Source: Cysteiniphilum halobium (GTDB lineage: Bacteria; Pseudomonadota; Gammaproteobacteria; Francisellales; Francisellaceae). Taken from it: 64,000 bases of DNA. The stretch lies in NCBI RefSeq assembly GCF_003574425.1, contig NZ_QLIU01000022.1, forward strand, positions 62,001 through 126,000. Reading direction: 5' to 3'. A program made the position numbers and the translations under genes. Within the stretch, counting starts at the first letter, position 1, and every line of letters begins with the position of its first letter. Under the pieces are notes generated by a model. It ran no database searches. It was given only the letters and a program-made list of their open reading frames with translations, and was not told the origin of the DNA. Of this stretch, positions 9,157 to 17,307 are shown piece by piece.

Positions 9157-9178
9157 CACACATAAGGAGAAAAATATT

Positions 9179-10687
9179 ATGAGAAAAAAGAGTGCTTACG
9201 CTTACTTATTATCAGGTTTAATGAGTATGAGCAGCATTGGTTATAGCAATAATATAGATAGTGGGGTGGATTCTGGTGAGCTTATTAAAATTCCAGCTAA
9301 CTATACTTTGCATGAGCAAGTATTAGATCCAGACTTTGATAAGGAATTAACAAGAAAAACATACCATAAAGAGCAGTTAGATAATTTGCTATCTACGGAT
9401 ACAGGTTTTTTGTGGCTTCAATCAACAGCAGGCAAAAATTGGCTGGTAAGCAGTGTTGGTCATAACTGGTTTGTATCAGATTCGTTGGTTGTTAACCGTT
9501 GGTTAGATACAGAAGATGCAAAATCTTGGGTATTAACAGATAAAGGGCAGCAGTCGATGACTGTAAAAGTAAATTCGCTTTCGGATGAAAAAGAGCTTAA
9601 TTTGCATTCTGTAGATGCTAAGTGGTGGCCAAGTTTCGCGAGTATTGTTGCTTATGGAGCAGCAGGAGTTGGTGGTGTTGCCGGCTACAAATACTATGAT
9701 GGTGGCGTGAAACAAAAACTTACTGCAGGAGCTGCAATGGCGATAGCTGGATTAGCAGCTCTTAAACTAACTCAATCACTAGTAAATGCTTGCACCAGCT
9801 TTCAATCAGCCTTGGATAAAGTATTCATAACAAAAGCAGGGCAGCAATGGTTGTATACCGAAAGTGGTATTAAGTGGCTAGTGAGTCCACAAGGTTCTCA
9901 GTGGCTTATGGATTCAGAAGGTCAGGATAGATTAAGCTTATTGGAAGGAAATAAAAATGGTCACAGTGTTGCAAAGGGCATTATACATAATGGGAATCCT
10001 AATAAGATCAATCAAGTCGTACAACAAATGGAACAAGTACTACTTAACAAAGTCAATAAGACAAATGCAATCTCGGGCTATTGGTATGCTTCTGACTTAG
10101 ATCAATTTTTATCTACTTATGTGGGTGGATTGTGGTTAGTAAGTTCCACAGGAGTGTCATGGCTGCAAACTTATAATGGTAGTGAGTGGCAGGTCGATGC
10201 AAAAGGTAAGATGCGTTCAATTTTTAAGGAATGGTTAAATAAAGATTCCACTGTAGAAGGAATTAAAACCAATGCAGATTTACAAAAGATCATTCTTGAG
10301 CATATTGAGGCTATGGATAATCATGATGATTCCAAAAACTGGTATTATGATTCCGAATTGTCGCAATTTATATCCTCAAAAGCTGCTGGTATGTGGTTAA
10401 CAACTGATGTTGGTAAACAGTGGATGAAAGATAATAGTAACTGGCAAAATTGGTTAAAAAGCGCCAGAAATGGTTGGCTTTGGGAGCATTCTGTTATTAA
10501 ATGGTTAAACACACAAGCTGCTGTAGAATGGATACAATCAAATGATGCAAAGACCCAGTTTGAAACTATTTTAAATCAGTGGAATGCTGAGAAGTGTAAA
10601 GATGGGTGGATATACAACTCTAGCTGCTCTGCGGTGAAAAATACAAAAGCTGGGAAGTTATATTTAAAATCTCAGGCTAAAAAATAA
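9179..10687 (+). CDS. Exported Trp-repeat protein (paralogue of the protease at 20172-22448)
   Basis: 502 aa with signal peptide (about 1-23, SIGYSN). It carries about 26 Trp, mostly in an imperfect ~10-residue unit of the type T/SxxGxxWLxS, in four clusters (about 75-125, 215-250, 295-345, 380-450). Two Gly/Ala-rich hydrophobic segments (about 155-200) may insert in a membrane. The C-terminal ~65 residues (WLNTQAAVEWIQS..., CSAVKNTKAGKLYL) match residues ~118-182 of the 758-aa protein after the pilus operon, including a Cys pair and the KNTKAGK motif. AAGGAG lies upstream, and the gene follows the fimbrial genes by 22 bases. The function is unknown. A secreted or surface carbohydrate- or peptidoglycan-binding role is conceivable but unsupported. 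Confidence 0.6.
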   Translation: MRKKSAYAYLLSGLMSMSSIGYSNNIDSGVDSGELIKIPANYTLHEQVLDPDFDKELTRKTYHKEQLDNLLSTDTGFLWLQSTAGKNWLVSSVGHNWFVSDSLVVNRWLDTEDAKSWVLTDKGQQSMTVKVNSLSDEKELNLHSVDAKWWPSFASIVAYGAAGVGGVAGYKYYDGGVKQKLTAGAAMAIAGLAALKLTQSLVNACTSFQSALDKVFITKAGQQWLYTESGIKWLVSPQGSQWLMDSEGQDRLSLLEGNKNGHSVAKGIIHNGNPNKINQVVQQMEQVLLNKVNKTNAISGYWYASDLDQFLSTYVGGLWLVSSTGVSWLQTYNGSEWQVDAKGKMRSIFKEWLNKDSTVEGIKTNADLQKIILEHIEAMDNHDDSKNWYYDSELSQFISSKAAGMWLTTDVGKQWMKDNSNWQNWLKSARNGWLWEHSVIKWLNTQAAVEWIQSNDAKTQFETILNQWNAEKCKDGWIYNSSCSAVKNTKAGKLYLKSQAKK

Positions 10688-10702
10688 TAAAACTGTTCAT
10701 TC

Positions 10703-10723
10703 GACTTTGGACATACCAAAGTC
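10703..10723 (+). other. Perfect 8-bp hairpin after the Trp-repeat gene
   Basis: GACTTTGG and CCAAAGTC flank a 5-base loop, 15 bases after the stop of the Trp-repeat gene. There is no T-run on either side, so it may be a 3' mRNA-stabilising hairpin rather than an intrinsic terminator. Confidence 0.4.
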
Positions 10724-10813
10724 TACGTCAAAAGAAGAGTCATTAATTTCATTTATTAACTATAATACCAACGGTATCTTTCAGTAACATATTTGTGGTC
10801 AAATTCTACTCGT

Positions 10814-10844
10814 AGCCTGATTATCCACACTCCTCAGGCTTTTT
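10814..10844 (+). terminator. Rho-independent terminator of the fimbrial/Trp-repeat operon
   Basis: AGCCTGA (10814-10820) pairs with TCAGGCT (10834-10840) around a 13-base loop and is followed by TTTT. It lies about 130 bases after the last gene of the fimbrial operon and before a long gap. Confidence 0.6.
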
Positions 10845-11434
10845 GAATCAAAGCATTGATTAAACAAAACTCAGCAATTTACCTTGATAAGTGTTTTCTA
10901 TGCGGTCGTAGAAGAGTACACGGACTTAGCCCGTGGGTATCTATTGATAGAATAATAGGTTAGGTGTTGATGTTGCGCTTGGTGACATAGTCTAACATCT
11001 TGTAGCGTGACTTAAATAAGGGTCTATGCGTAAATGGTTATGGGTTGGTTGGTTTCTCAAGTAGTTATTTGATGTGGTAATTAAAGGGCTGATCATTGTT
11101 ATGTTTTTTGTAGTTTAAGGGGAAATATGGGCTTTAAGTCTAAGCGCTGATTTATATCGGGATAACTCTATCAATATGTCCGATAGTGGCTTTGGATATT
11201 GAGTTTCAAATATGAGCTGTGTACCTTGGGCTTACAGGAAAATCGCACATAGCTTTTGATTAAATTAAGTGTTTTGAGTTCGTGATAAGGGTGCTGTTAT
11301 AGCAGATTAATCGTGAACAAACCAAAGTCAACAAATGCTGATAAAACAAACTAATTTTCAAGTAATTTAGCAAACAAAATATAAGTAGTATTAAAACTAA
11401 TTAAGAGTTTAACAACAAAAAGGAGAAAATAAAG
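10845..11434. other. Long gene-free stretch upstream of the type IVb pilus operon
   Basis: No convincing coding frame was seen on either strand. A small hairpin (CACGG / CCGTG, 10919-10935) and an A-rich run before the pilin gene are visible. A stretch at 11275-11310 contains TTGAGT and TTATAG 17 bases apart, too weak to call a promoter. The length is unusual for this compact region. It could hold a promoter with upstream regulator sites or a non-coding RNA, or be decayed sequence. Confidence 0.4.
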
Positions 11435-11974
11435 ATGAAAAAAATAAACAAAACAAATCAAACAAGCATGCAGAAAGGGTTCTCATTGATTGAGTTGATG
11501 GTCGTGCTCGTTATTATTGGGGTGTTAACAGCAATTGTGATTTCACAGTTTGCGAAAGCATCTCAGCGAGGAAAAATCTCTGAAACGGTAAGTCTTATAG
11601 GCTCTATTCAGTCGGCAGTCAATGATATTACGCAGGCAAATTCGCATGCCGTAATTAACGAAACGAGTTTAATTGATAGCAACCGTTTGCCAAGTAAGTA
11701 TATAGAGGGAACAGAGCTATACACACCATTTGGTACAAAGCTTACTATGACCACTTCTACAAGTGGAAAAGATTATACAATTCAGTTTGCGTCTGCTTCA
11801 AAATTGGCGTGTGAGAACTTGTCTAATGCAGCTTTAATGGCTGATGCTGTAAGTATATCAATTGGTGGGACTGCACTTGTTGGTAACACAATGAATCAAA
11901 CTGCTGTTAAACAACATTGTGATGGTTTAGCGTCTAATTCGGATTACGAACTTTCATTTACATTTAGAAAGTGA
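11435..11974 (+). CDS. pilS: Type IVb major prepilin (PilS-like)
   Basis: 179 aa. A short leader ends in Gly15 before Phe16, with the prepilin-peptidase motif G|FSLIELMVVLVIIG and Glu at +5, followed by the hydrophobic assembly helix. Two Cys near the end (about residues 127 and 167) would form the D-region disulfide of type IV pilins. It is the first gene of an R64/TCP-like pilus operon. A strong AAGGAG ribosome site precedes it, and a hairpin follows the gene, fitting higher expression than the downstream genes. No prepilin peptidase (PilU) gene is in the window, so it must be encoded elsewhere. Confidence 0.85.
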   Translation: MKKINKTNQTSMQKGFSLIELMVVLVIIGVLTAIVISQFAKASQRGKISETVSLIGSIQSAVNDITQANSHAVINETSLIDSNRLPSKYIEGTELYTPFGTKLTMTTSTSGKDYTIQFASASKLACENLSNAALMADAVSISIGGTALVGNTMNQTAVKQHCDGLASNSDYELSFTFRK

Positions 11975-12022
11975 TGCGATTGACTGCCAGAGGTAAAAAG
12001 GTCAACTCATGATAATAATCAG

Positions 12023-12062
12023 ATTAGGCTAGAATTAAATCAAGTAATTATTTTAGCCTAAT
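12023..12062 (+). other. Stem-loop between major pilin and minor pilin genes
   Basis: ATTAGGCTA (12023-12031) pairs with TAGCCTAAT (12054-12062), a perfect 9-bp stem with a 22-base loop. No T-run follows. It probably stabilises the upstream pilin message or partly attenuates transcription into the assembly genes. Confidence 0.45.
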
Positions 12063-12171
12063 TTAAGGAGTCAAGGAGTGTTGTGATAGGGCCATTTGGA
12101 CAACTCATTACTTATAACCATTACAGATGTAATTTATGAATTGTGATAAATTTTTATTGTAAGCGCTGTAT

Positions 12172-12999
12172 ATGAACTATATAAAATATAACTTCAATCA
12201 AAAGGCTGATGTTAGGAAAAATCAACAAGGCTATATTCTCATTTCATTAATGGCATCGTTGGTGATCTTGGGGATTATTGCAATCAATGAATATATGCAT
12301 CTGGTTAAGAAACAGCAGTTGGATCGAGCAGAGACGGCAGCTACGCAGATAGTTAGTGTTATCAATAGCATCGGTGATGCTATTTATGAGCCAATGGAGA
12401 TATTTAATAAAAATAATACAATAGAACAAGATATAACTAAAATTTGGACAAAATGGTATAGTGAAAGCAAAAAGAATGGTGGATGGGTAACTTTAAAGAC
12501 ATTTTATAATGAACCTCATGTATCTGCTGTTTGTGGTATTAGTCGTCCACCTGTTTCACAAACCAAGTCATTTAGATCTTGTGTTGATGCAAATAACCCA
12601 GTTAATTGGTCGAGTAATAATGGCAATTTATTTTGCCAATGTACAAATCAAAAGATCGCATATGCTGGATTTTTAAATCTAGAACCTAGCAATATTATGC
12701 TGCAGCCGATTGGTGAGAAGAATAATGAAACACCTAAATCTGTATTGTTAAGGGTGCCATATCCTGAGCTTGGCGGTATAGCCAATAGCGGTCTGGCATT
12801 AAGAATGCTGGCACATATAAAGAAAAATTTGATTGACACACCAAGGTTAAAGTTTGCTGTGTGTATGGGCGAGCTAAAAAACTCATTGGTAACACGTACT
12901 CAATTTGCATGTGATGTTGATGTTGATTTACCGAATGCTTTCGACTCAACACATCTTAATCAGCAGTTTATTTATATCCATATTGAAAGAAAAGTATAA
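12172..12999 (+). CDS. Minor pilin / PilV-like prepilin with atypical +5 residue
   Basis: 275 aa. A 20-residue basic leader ends QQG|YILISLMASLVILG, a prepilin-type cleavage site and assembly helix. The usual Glu at +5 is Ser25, as in tip (GspK-like) minor pilins, and +1 is Tyr. The rest holds several Cys (VCGIS, SCVDA, FCQCTN, VCMGE, ACDVD). In R64 the large second prepilin is PilV, the tip adhesin. Size, Cys content and the position after pilS suggest a tip or priming pilin here. Sequence similarity to PilV itself is not evident. Confidence 0.6.
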   Translation: MNYIKYNFNQKADVRKNQQGYILISLMASLVILGIIAINEYMHLVKKQQLDRAETAATQIVSVINSIGDAIYEPMEIFNKNNTIEQDITKIWTKWYSESKKNGGWVTLKTFYNEPHVSAVCGISRPPVSQTKSFRSCVDANNPVNWSSNNGNLFCQCTNQKIAYAGFLNLEPSNIMLQPIGEKNNETPKSVLLRVPYPELGGIANSGLALRMLAHIKKNLIDTPRLKFAVCMGELKNSLVTRTQFACDVDVDLPNAFDSTHLNQQFIYIHIERKV

Positions 13000-13020
13000 A
13001 AAAGGAAAGGTAACAGTAAA

Positions 13021-13701
13021 GTGAACAGCAACAAAAATTGGCAGAAACTACCCTTTTTAGCATGTTTTTTAACTGTTTTATTGATGACTGCGCTGTTTTA
13101 TCAACGTGCGCTAGCACAGGCGTCGGTCTCAGATAGTTATTTTAAAGTGGTGAGTCATAACTGTGTTTTATCTGAACATTGTGCTGAGATCGATATAAAG
13201 GAATCACAAGGCATGGCTAAGATTATCTCTGATGATGAGTATAACGGTTTTACATTGATTGTTGCTGCTAATCTAGTGGCAGATCTTTCAGTCAGTGAGA
13301 TATACAAGATTTTTAGCCAAGAGCCTTCGCATTATATGGCTGGCATTAATCTTGAGGGTAAAATCGTTGCGATTGCGCAAACGCAACAAGAGGCTGATTT
13401 GTTGGCAAAGCATCCTCGAGAAGTTTTTTATGTCTTAAAGGGGCAAACCTTAAAACAGACGATTGAGCGCTGGCTTTCTTATCAAGAGATTAAACTGATA
13501 TGGGAAGCACCTGTGGACTATAAAATTGCTGCATCCGCTGTGTTTGAAGGGCAACTTTTTGCAGCCGATGGTGCATTAAACAATCTGTTAAAGGCGTTTG
13601 AAGAAGCCGATCACCCATTACAGGCAGAGCTAAAAGCTAATCATGTGTTGGTGATTAAAGCCAAGTCATATTCTTCCAATATGGTTGTCATGCAAAATTA
13701 A
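13021..13701 (+). CDS. pilL: TcpQ/PilL-like periplasmic pilus protein
   Basis: 226 aa from a GTG preceded by GGAAAGG. Residues about 12-32 form a signal peptide or single anchor. The C-terminal ~90 residues (YVLKGQTLKQTIERWL... , KAFEEADHPLQAELKANHVLVI) match the TcpQ C-terminal domain, which works with the secretin in type IVb pili. The gene is shorter than R64 pilL. It is followed after 13 bases by the secretin gene, as expected for a secretin partner. Confidence 0.7.
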   Translation: MNSNKNWQKLPFLACFLTVLLMTALFYQRALAQASVSDSYFKVVSHNCVLSEHCAEIDIKESQGMAKIISDDEYNGFTLIVAANLVADLSVSEIYKIFSQEPSHYMAGINLEGKIVAIAQTQQEADLLAKHPREVFYVLKGQTLKQTIERWLSYQEIKLIWEAPVDYKIAASAVFEGQLFAADGALNNLLKAFEEADHPLQAELKANHVLVIKAKSYSSNMVVMQN

Positions 13702-13714
13702 TTAAGGTTGCCTT

Positions 13715-15331
13715 ATGAAAAATAATACAAAAATACTATATGGCTTGTTATTAAGCGGTTTGTTGCTATCACTAACGGCATGCAGTACTGCGATTTATAA
13801 AACTGTTGATAAAAATACAGATGATCATATTGCAAAAGCAAATGAAATGATCTCAAATTTGAAAAAGCACACATTGGAGCAGTTTGTTACGGTAAGTGAT
13901 GAACCATATGTTCAAGGTGATCTTATTGATATTCAAGCGCAAAATGCTTTGCCTCAAATATTCCAACGCTCCTTTCAATATATTACTGCTGCAACAGGCG
14001 TCACACTGGAAACTTTAATCACAAAGATGCAGAAAATTACGCAAGCTAAAGTGATTGTTGCGGAAGGCGCGATTGCATATATTCTTGAGCGCGAGCATGC
14101 TGCTATGTCTGAAGATGATGTAGCGAAGAAAGACAAAGCTGCTTATGAAGTCGCAGATATTCAAGATGTGATGATACATTGTGACTATGTGGGTGATATT
14201 GCCGGATTCTTGGACTATTTTGCATTTAAGCTGGGTATTTTCTGGAAGTATGATCAAAGTAGAAACATGCTTGAATTTTTTCGAATGGAAACAAAGACAT
14301 TCCATGTTGATATTTTAACAGATAAGATTAAGACAACAACTAAGGTTGGTAGTAACTCAAGCACCGGTGTTAATCAATCTGCTTCATTAAAGACAGAGAA
14401 TGAAGCAGAGTATGATAACCCTTGGGCAGCTGTCATTAAAACCATTAAATCGATTATTGGGCAATCAGGTAGTGTTGACGAAAACGCTACACTTAATTTG
14501 ATTACAGTCAAGACCACACCATTGTTGATGCGTCAAGTCTCTCAATATCTGGAAGAAATTAATCGCACGGCGAGAAAGAAAGTTGTTATTAGACTGGATG
14601 TATATGATGTCGATCAGAAAAATACCTCAGGTTACGGTTTTGACTGGAATGCTATTTATAAGACAACTAAGGGCGCGATTAGCTGGAATACCCCAGCGGG
14701 TTTAACAGACAATATTACGGGCATTAGTCAATATGGTACTTTAGCGGGTGCCATTTCATCGGGTCCATGGAGTGATTCAAAATTAATTATCAAAGCATTG
14801 CAGACCATTGGTAAAACCACACATGTTACAGGTACAACCATGTATACCGTCAGTGGGCGTCCGGTGCCGATTCAGGTATCAACAACAACAGCCTATATTA
14901 AAAAGGTTGATGTGGTAGTAACACCCAGTGGTAATGGGACTACTGTTCAGCAATCAGCAACGCCAGGGGAGTATAATGAAGGCTATGAAATTAAAGTTTT
15001 ACCGATTGTTGTTAAAGGCAATGAAATTCTAGTTGATTTAAGTGTTAATTTAACCAATCTGGTACGTATGGATGAATCAAAAATTCCTGTGAGTGGAAGT
15101 AATGAGCCACAAACCATTAAACTGCCATCTATTCGTAACAAAAGTTTTATGCAGTCAGTGCCATTAAAGTCGGGTCAGACAGTTATTCTAGCCGGTTTTG
15201 AAGATAAAAAAAATAATACACAAACCGATAGTGTTGGTCCACAAAGCACTTGGATGCTAGGTGGTTCGCAAGCTGCATTAAATAACACAACGATTACAGT
15301 GATTGTTGTCACACCTTATCTAATACGTTAA
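13715..15331 (+). CDS. pilN: Type IVb pilus lipoprotein secretin PilN
   Basis: 538 aa, close to R64 PilN. The lipobox LSLTAC puts the lipidated Cys near residue 23. The N-terminal periplasmic domains are followed by the C-terminal secretin domain (about 290-538), with the typical closing motif of outer-membrane secretins (VPLKSGQTVILAGFEDKKNN ... TTITVIVVTPYLIR). It forms the outer-membrane channel for the pilus. It is encoded between the TcpQ-like and PilO genes, the conserved pil order. Confidence 0.88.
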   Translation: MKNNTKILYGLLLSGLLLSLTACSTAIYKTVDKNTDDHIAKANEMISNLKKHTLEQFVTVSDEPYVQGDLIDIQAQNALPQIFQRSFQYITAATGVTLETLITKMQKITQAKVIVAEGAIAYILEREHAAMSEDDVAKKDKAAYEVADIQDVMIHCDYVGDIAGFLDYFAFKLGIFWKYDQSRNMLEFFRMETKTFHVDILTDKIKTTTKVGSNSSTGVNQSASLKTENEAEYDNPWAAVIKTIKSIIGQSGSVDENATLNLITVKTTPLLMRQVSQYLEEINRTARKKVVIRLDVYDVDQKNTSGYGFDWNAIYKTTKGAISWNTPAGLTDNITGISQYGTLAGAISSGPWSDSKLIIKALQTIGKTTHVTGTTMYTVSGRPVPIQVSTTTAYIKKVDVVVTPSGNGTTVQQSATPGEYNEGYEIKVLPIVVKGNEILVDLSVNLTNLVRMDESKIPVSGSNEPQTIKLPSIRNKSFMQSVPLKSGQTVILAGFEDKKNNTQTDSVGPQSTWMLGGSQAALNNTTITVIVVTPYLIR

Positions 15332-15336
15332 CGACT

Positions 15337-16785
15337 ATGGAAAAACATATGATTATTGCTATAGACAATAAACGTTATGCCATTGGATTAACTTGGTTTA
15401 TTGCCGATAGTGAGCGTAAGTTACTTGATGCGCTTTATCATATTGACTGTCAAGGTTTTGTGATGGACGTAAAACGAAACATTGCTGCAGCTATGGCTTC
15501 AAATGTAACACCAATTGAGGTGGTCGGCGCTATTTCACTTGCAGCAATTGTTAGTGAATTATTAGCAAAAGATGCTGTTTATATCTTTCGTTTGTCTGAT
15601 GATAATGGCGAATCTATCGATAAATATTGGTTGTGTGCGGTAAAAAATGGTGTGATCTTACCAACGGCCAAACTACCTGTTAGTCAAGAGATAAGCCCTC
15701 AAAGTGGCGATATAAAGGCATCAAATAGAGAGATTGAATTATCTGGTGATATGATTGTTGATGAGGCTTCTTTGCATCAATGCTTGCGCTATTTAGAGAG
15801 AATTTTCTCAGCGGATGTATTTAGGCAAATTATACAGTGTGACACGCAGGTTGATAATTTGTTAATTGATAAGATTGCCTTAGATTTTGCTATTGATAAG
15901 ACACTGATCAAAAGAAATGCACTCGCGCAATTATTGATAAATGTTAAAGACAAAGACTCACGTCAGTTTGCGATTAAGGCGCTGCCTAAACATGTCAAAA
16001 ACCCAGATAGTAAGCCTGTTTCTCGCAAGGGGCATGCTTCTGTATCAAGACGTAAGCTCGTTAGTTACGGAGTGCTATCGCTAGTATTAGCTATAGGAGG
16101 ATATATGTATTTTGCAAATAGTACATCAGCAAAAAGCGCTAACAATAAAGATGCCAATGAAATGAAACTACAGCAGGAAAAAGCGTATATTCAGAAAGTC
16201 GAATCAGACATTCAGCATAAGAATGCTTATCCTTTGATTATTAAATTTGTTAATGCTATCGGAAATTTACCTACCTCGGTATTGCAATGGCATATTCAAA
16301 AAGTTAGCTATCAGACGGGAGCATTGGATGATGTAAGTGTAATTTATGTGTTAAATAATAAAAAACATAAGGTCTCGCTAACAAAGGCAGAATTTGCTCA
16401 TATTCAGTCATTGCAAGCAATTTCGGTGACTGAGGCGGCTGATAATATAACAGATGTGCACTTTAAGTTGATTCATGACGCGCATGCATCCACTGATCAG
16501 CCAATGGTACGTTTGAAAGATAGAGCCGCAGAAAGCTATCGCTTTAATCAATTTGTAGAGGAGTTAAAACTAAGGGGGATAGACTTCAAATTAGTCCCAC
16601 CTCAGTCCTCTTATGGCATTTTTAAACACGGGATCACTGTGATAGGACTGAGTATGCGTGAGCTGATATCGTTAACAGCAATGGCAAAAGCATTAAGCAC
16701 CTTTGTTTTAGTTAGTATTGAAATACAGAACAACCAAGACAAACCAGTCTCTTGGATTGTTAAAGGAGAAATCTATGAAGCATAA
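15337..16785 (+). CDS. pilO: Pilus assembly protein PilO (PilO2 family)
   Basis: 482 aa. The N-terminal ~190 residues are cytoplasmic, a single membrane helix lies at about 242-262 (LVSYGVLSLVLAIGGYMYF) after a basic stretch, and a periplasmic C-terminal region follows. This topology and position between secretin and PilP match R64 PilO, an inner-membrane platform protein. It overlaps the start of the next gene by 11 bases, indicating translational coupling. Similarity beyond topology is modest, so the name rests partly on gene order. Confidence 0.75.
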   Translation: MEKHMIIAIDNKRYAIGLTWFIADSERKLLDALYHIDCQGFVMDVKRNIAAAMASNVTPIEVVGAISLAAIVSELLAKDAVYIFRLSDDNGESIDKYWLCAVKNGVILPTAKLPVSQEISPQSGDIKASNREIELSGDMIVDEASLHQCLRYLERIFSADVFRQIIQCDTQVDNLLIDKIALDFAIDKTLIKRNALAQLLINVKDKDSRQFAIKALPKHVKNPDSKPVSRKGHASVSRRKLVSYGVLSLVLAIGGYMYFANSTSAKSANNKDANEMKLQQEKAYIQKVESDIQHKNAYPLIIKFVNAIGNLPTSVLQWHIQKVSYQTGALDDVSVIYVLNNKKHKVSLTKAEFAHIQSLQAISVTEAADNITDVHFKLIHDAHASTDQPMVRLKDRAAESYRFNQFVEELKLRGIDFKLVPPQSSYGIFKHGITVIGLSMRELISLTAMAKALSTFVLVSIEIQNNQDKPVSWIVKGEIYEA

Positions 16786-17287
16786 ACAATCATGCGCTAC
16801 TCATCTGCACTTTTTGAGATTTTCAACTTTCTTATTTGCATTGAGCGCAATCACAGTAACTGCTTATGCACAAACAAAAAGATCAGAACAAGCCTATGCT
16901 ATTAATTCCAGTCATCACTATTATCAGAGCATTCAGGCACAGGATTATTTACATACGCAAATTCAGCAGCAGGCACTGGAAAATCAGGTGATGCAACAAA
17001 AGATAACAAATCATAAATTGCAGCGTCAACTAGCTGCGGCGAGTAAATCTAAGGGAGTGTTAAATACTGCTGCAGCCAGATATGGTCATAGTGAGTTAAG
17101 TGTCAGTGAGATCTCACAAGTTGGTGATATATGGGAAGCTGTTATATGGTTTCAGGCAAAAAAATACGAGCTTAGCGTTGGTCAGTTAGTTGGTGAGCGT
17201 TACAAAGTCAAGTCTATTCATGCTGATAGTGTGATTTTTGTGGATCTTGCCAATGATGCTAGAACCTTTAGCGTTGATATTAGCTAA
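16775..17287 (+). CDS. pilP: Pilus assembly protein PilP
   Basis: 170 aa from the ATG at 16775, chosen for the AAAGGAGA eight bases upstream. A signal peptide or anchor lies at about 15-33 (FLFALSAITVTAYA). A Gln-rich coiled coil (about 55-90) is followed by a small beta domain (about 110-170). R64/PilP-like proteins link the inner-membrane platform to the secretin in the periplasm. Its place between pilO and pilQ supports the assignment. Confidence 0.7.
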   Translation: MKHKQSCATHLHFLRFSTFLFALSAITVTAYAQTKRSEQAYAINSSHHYYQSIQAQDYLHTQIQQQALENQVMQQKITNHKLQRQLAAASKSKGVLNTAAARYGHSELSVSEISQVGDIWEAVIWFQAKKYELSVGQLVGERYKVKSIHADSVIFVDLANDARTFSVDIS

Positions 17288-17307
17288 ATTTTTGGGTGTA
17301 TACGGTT

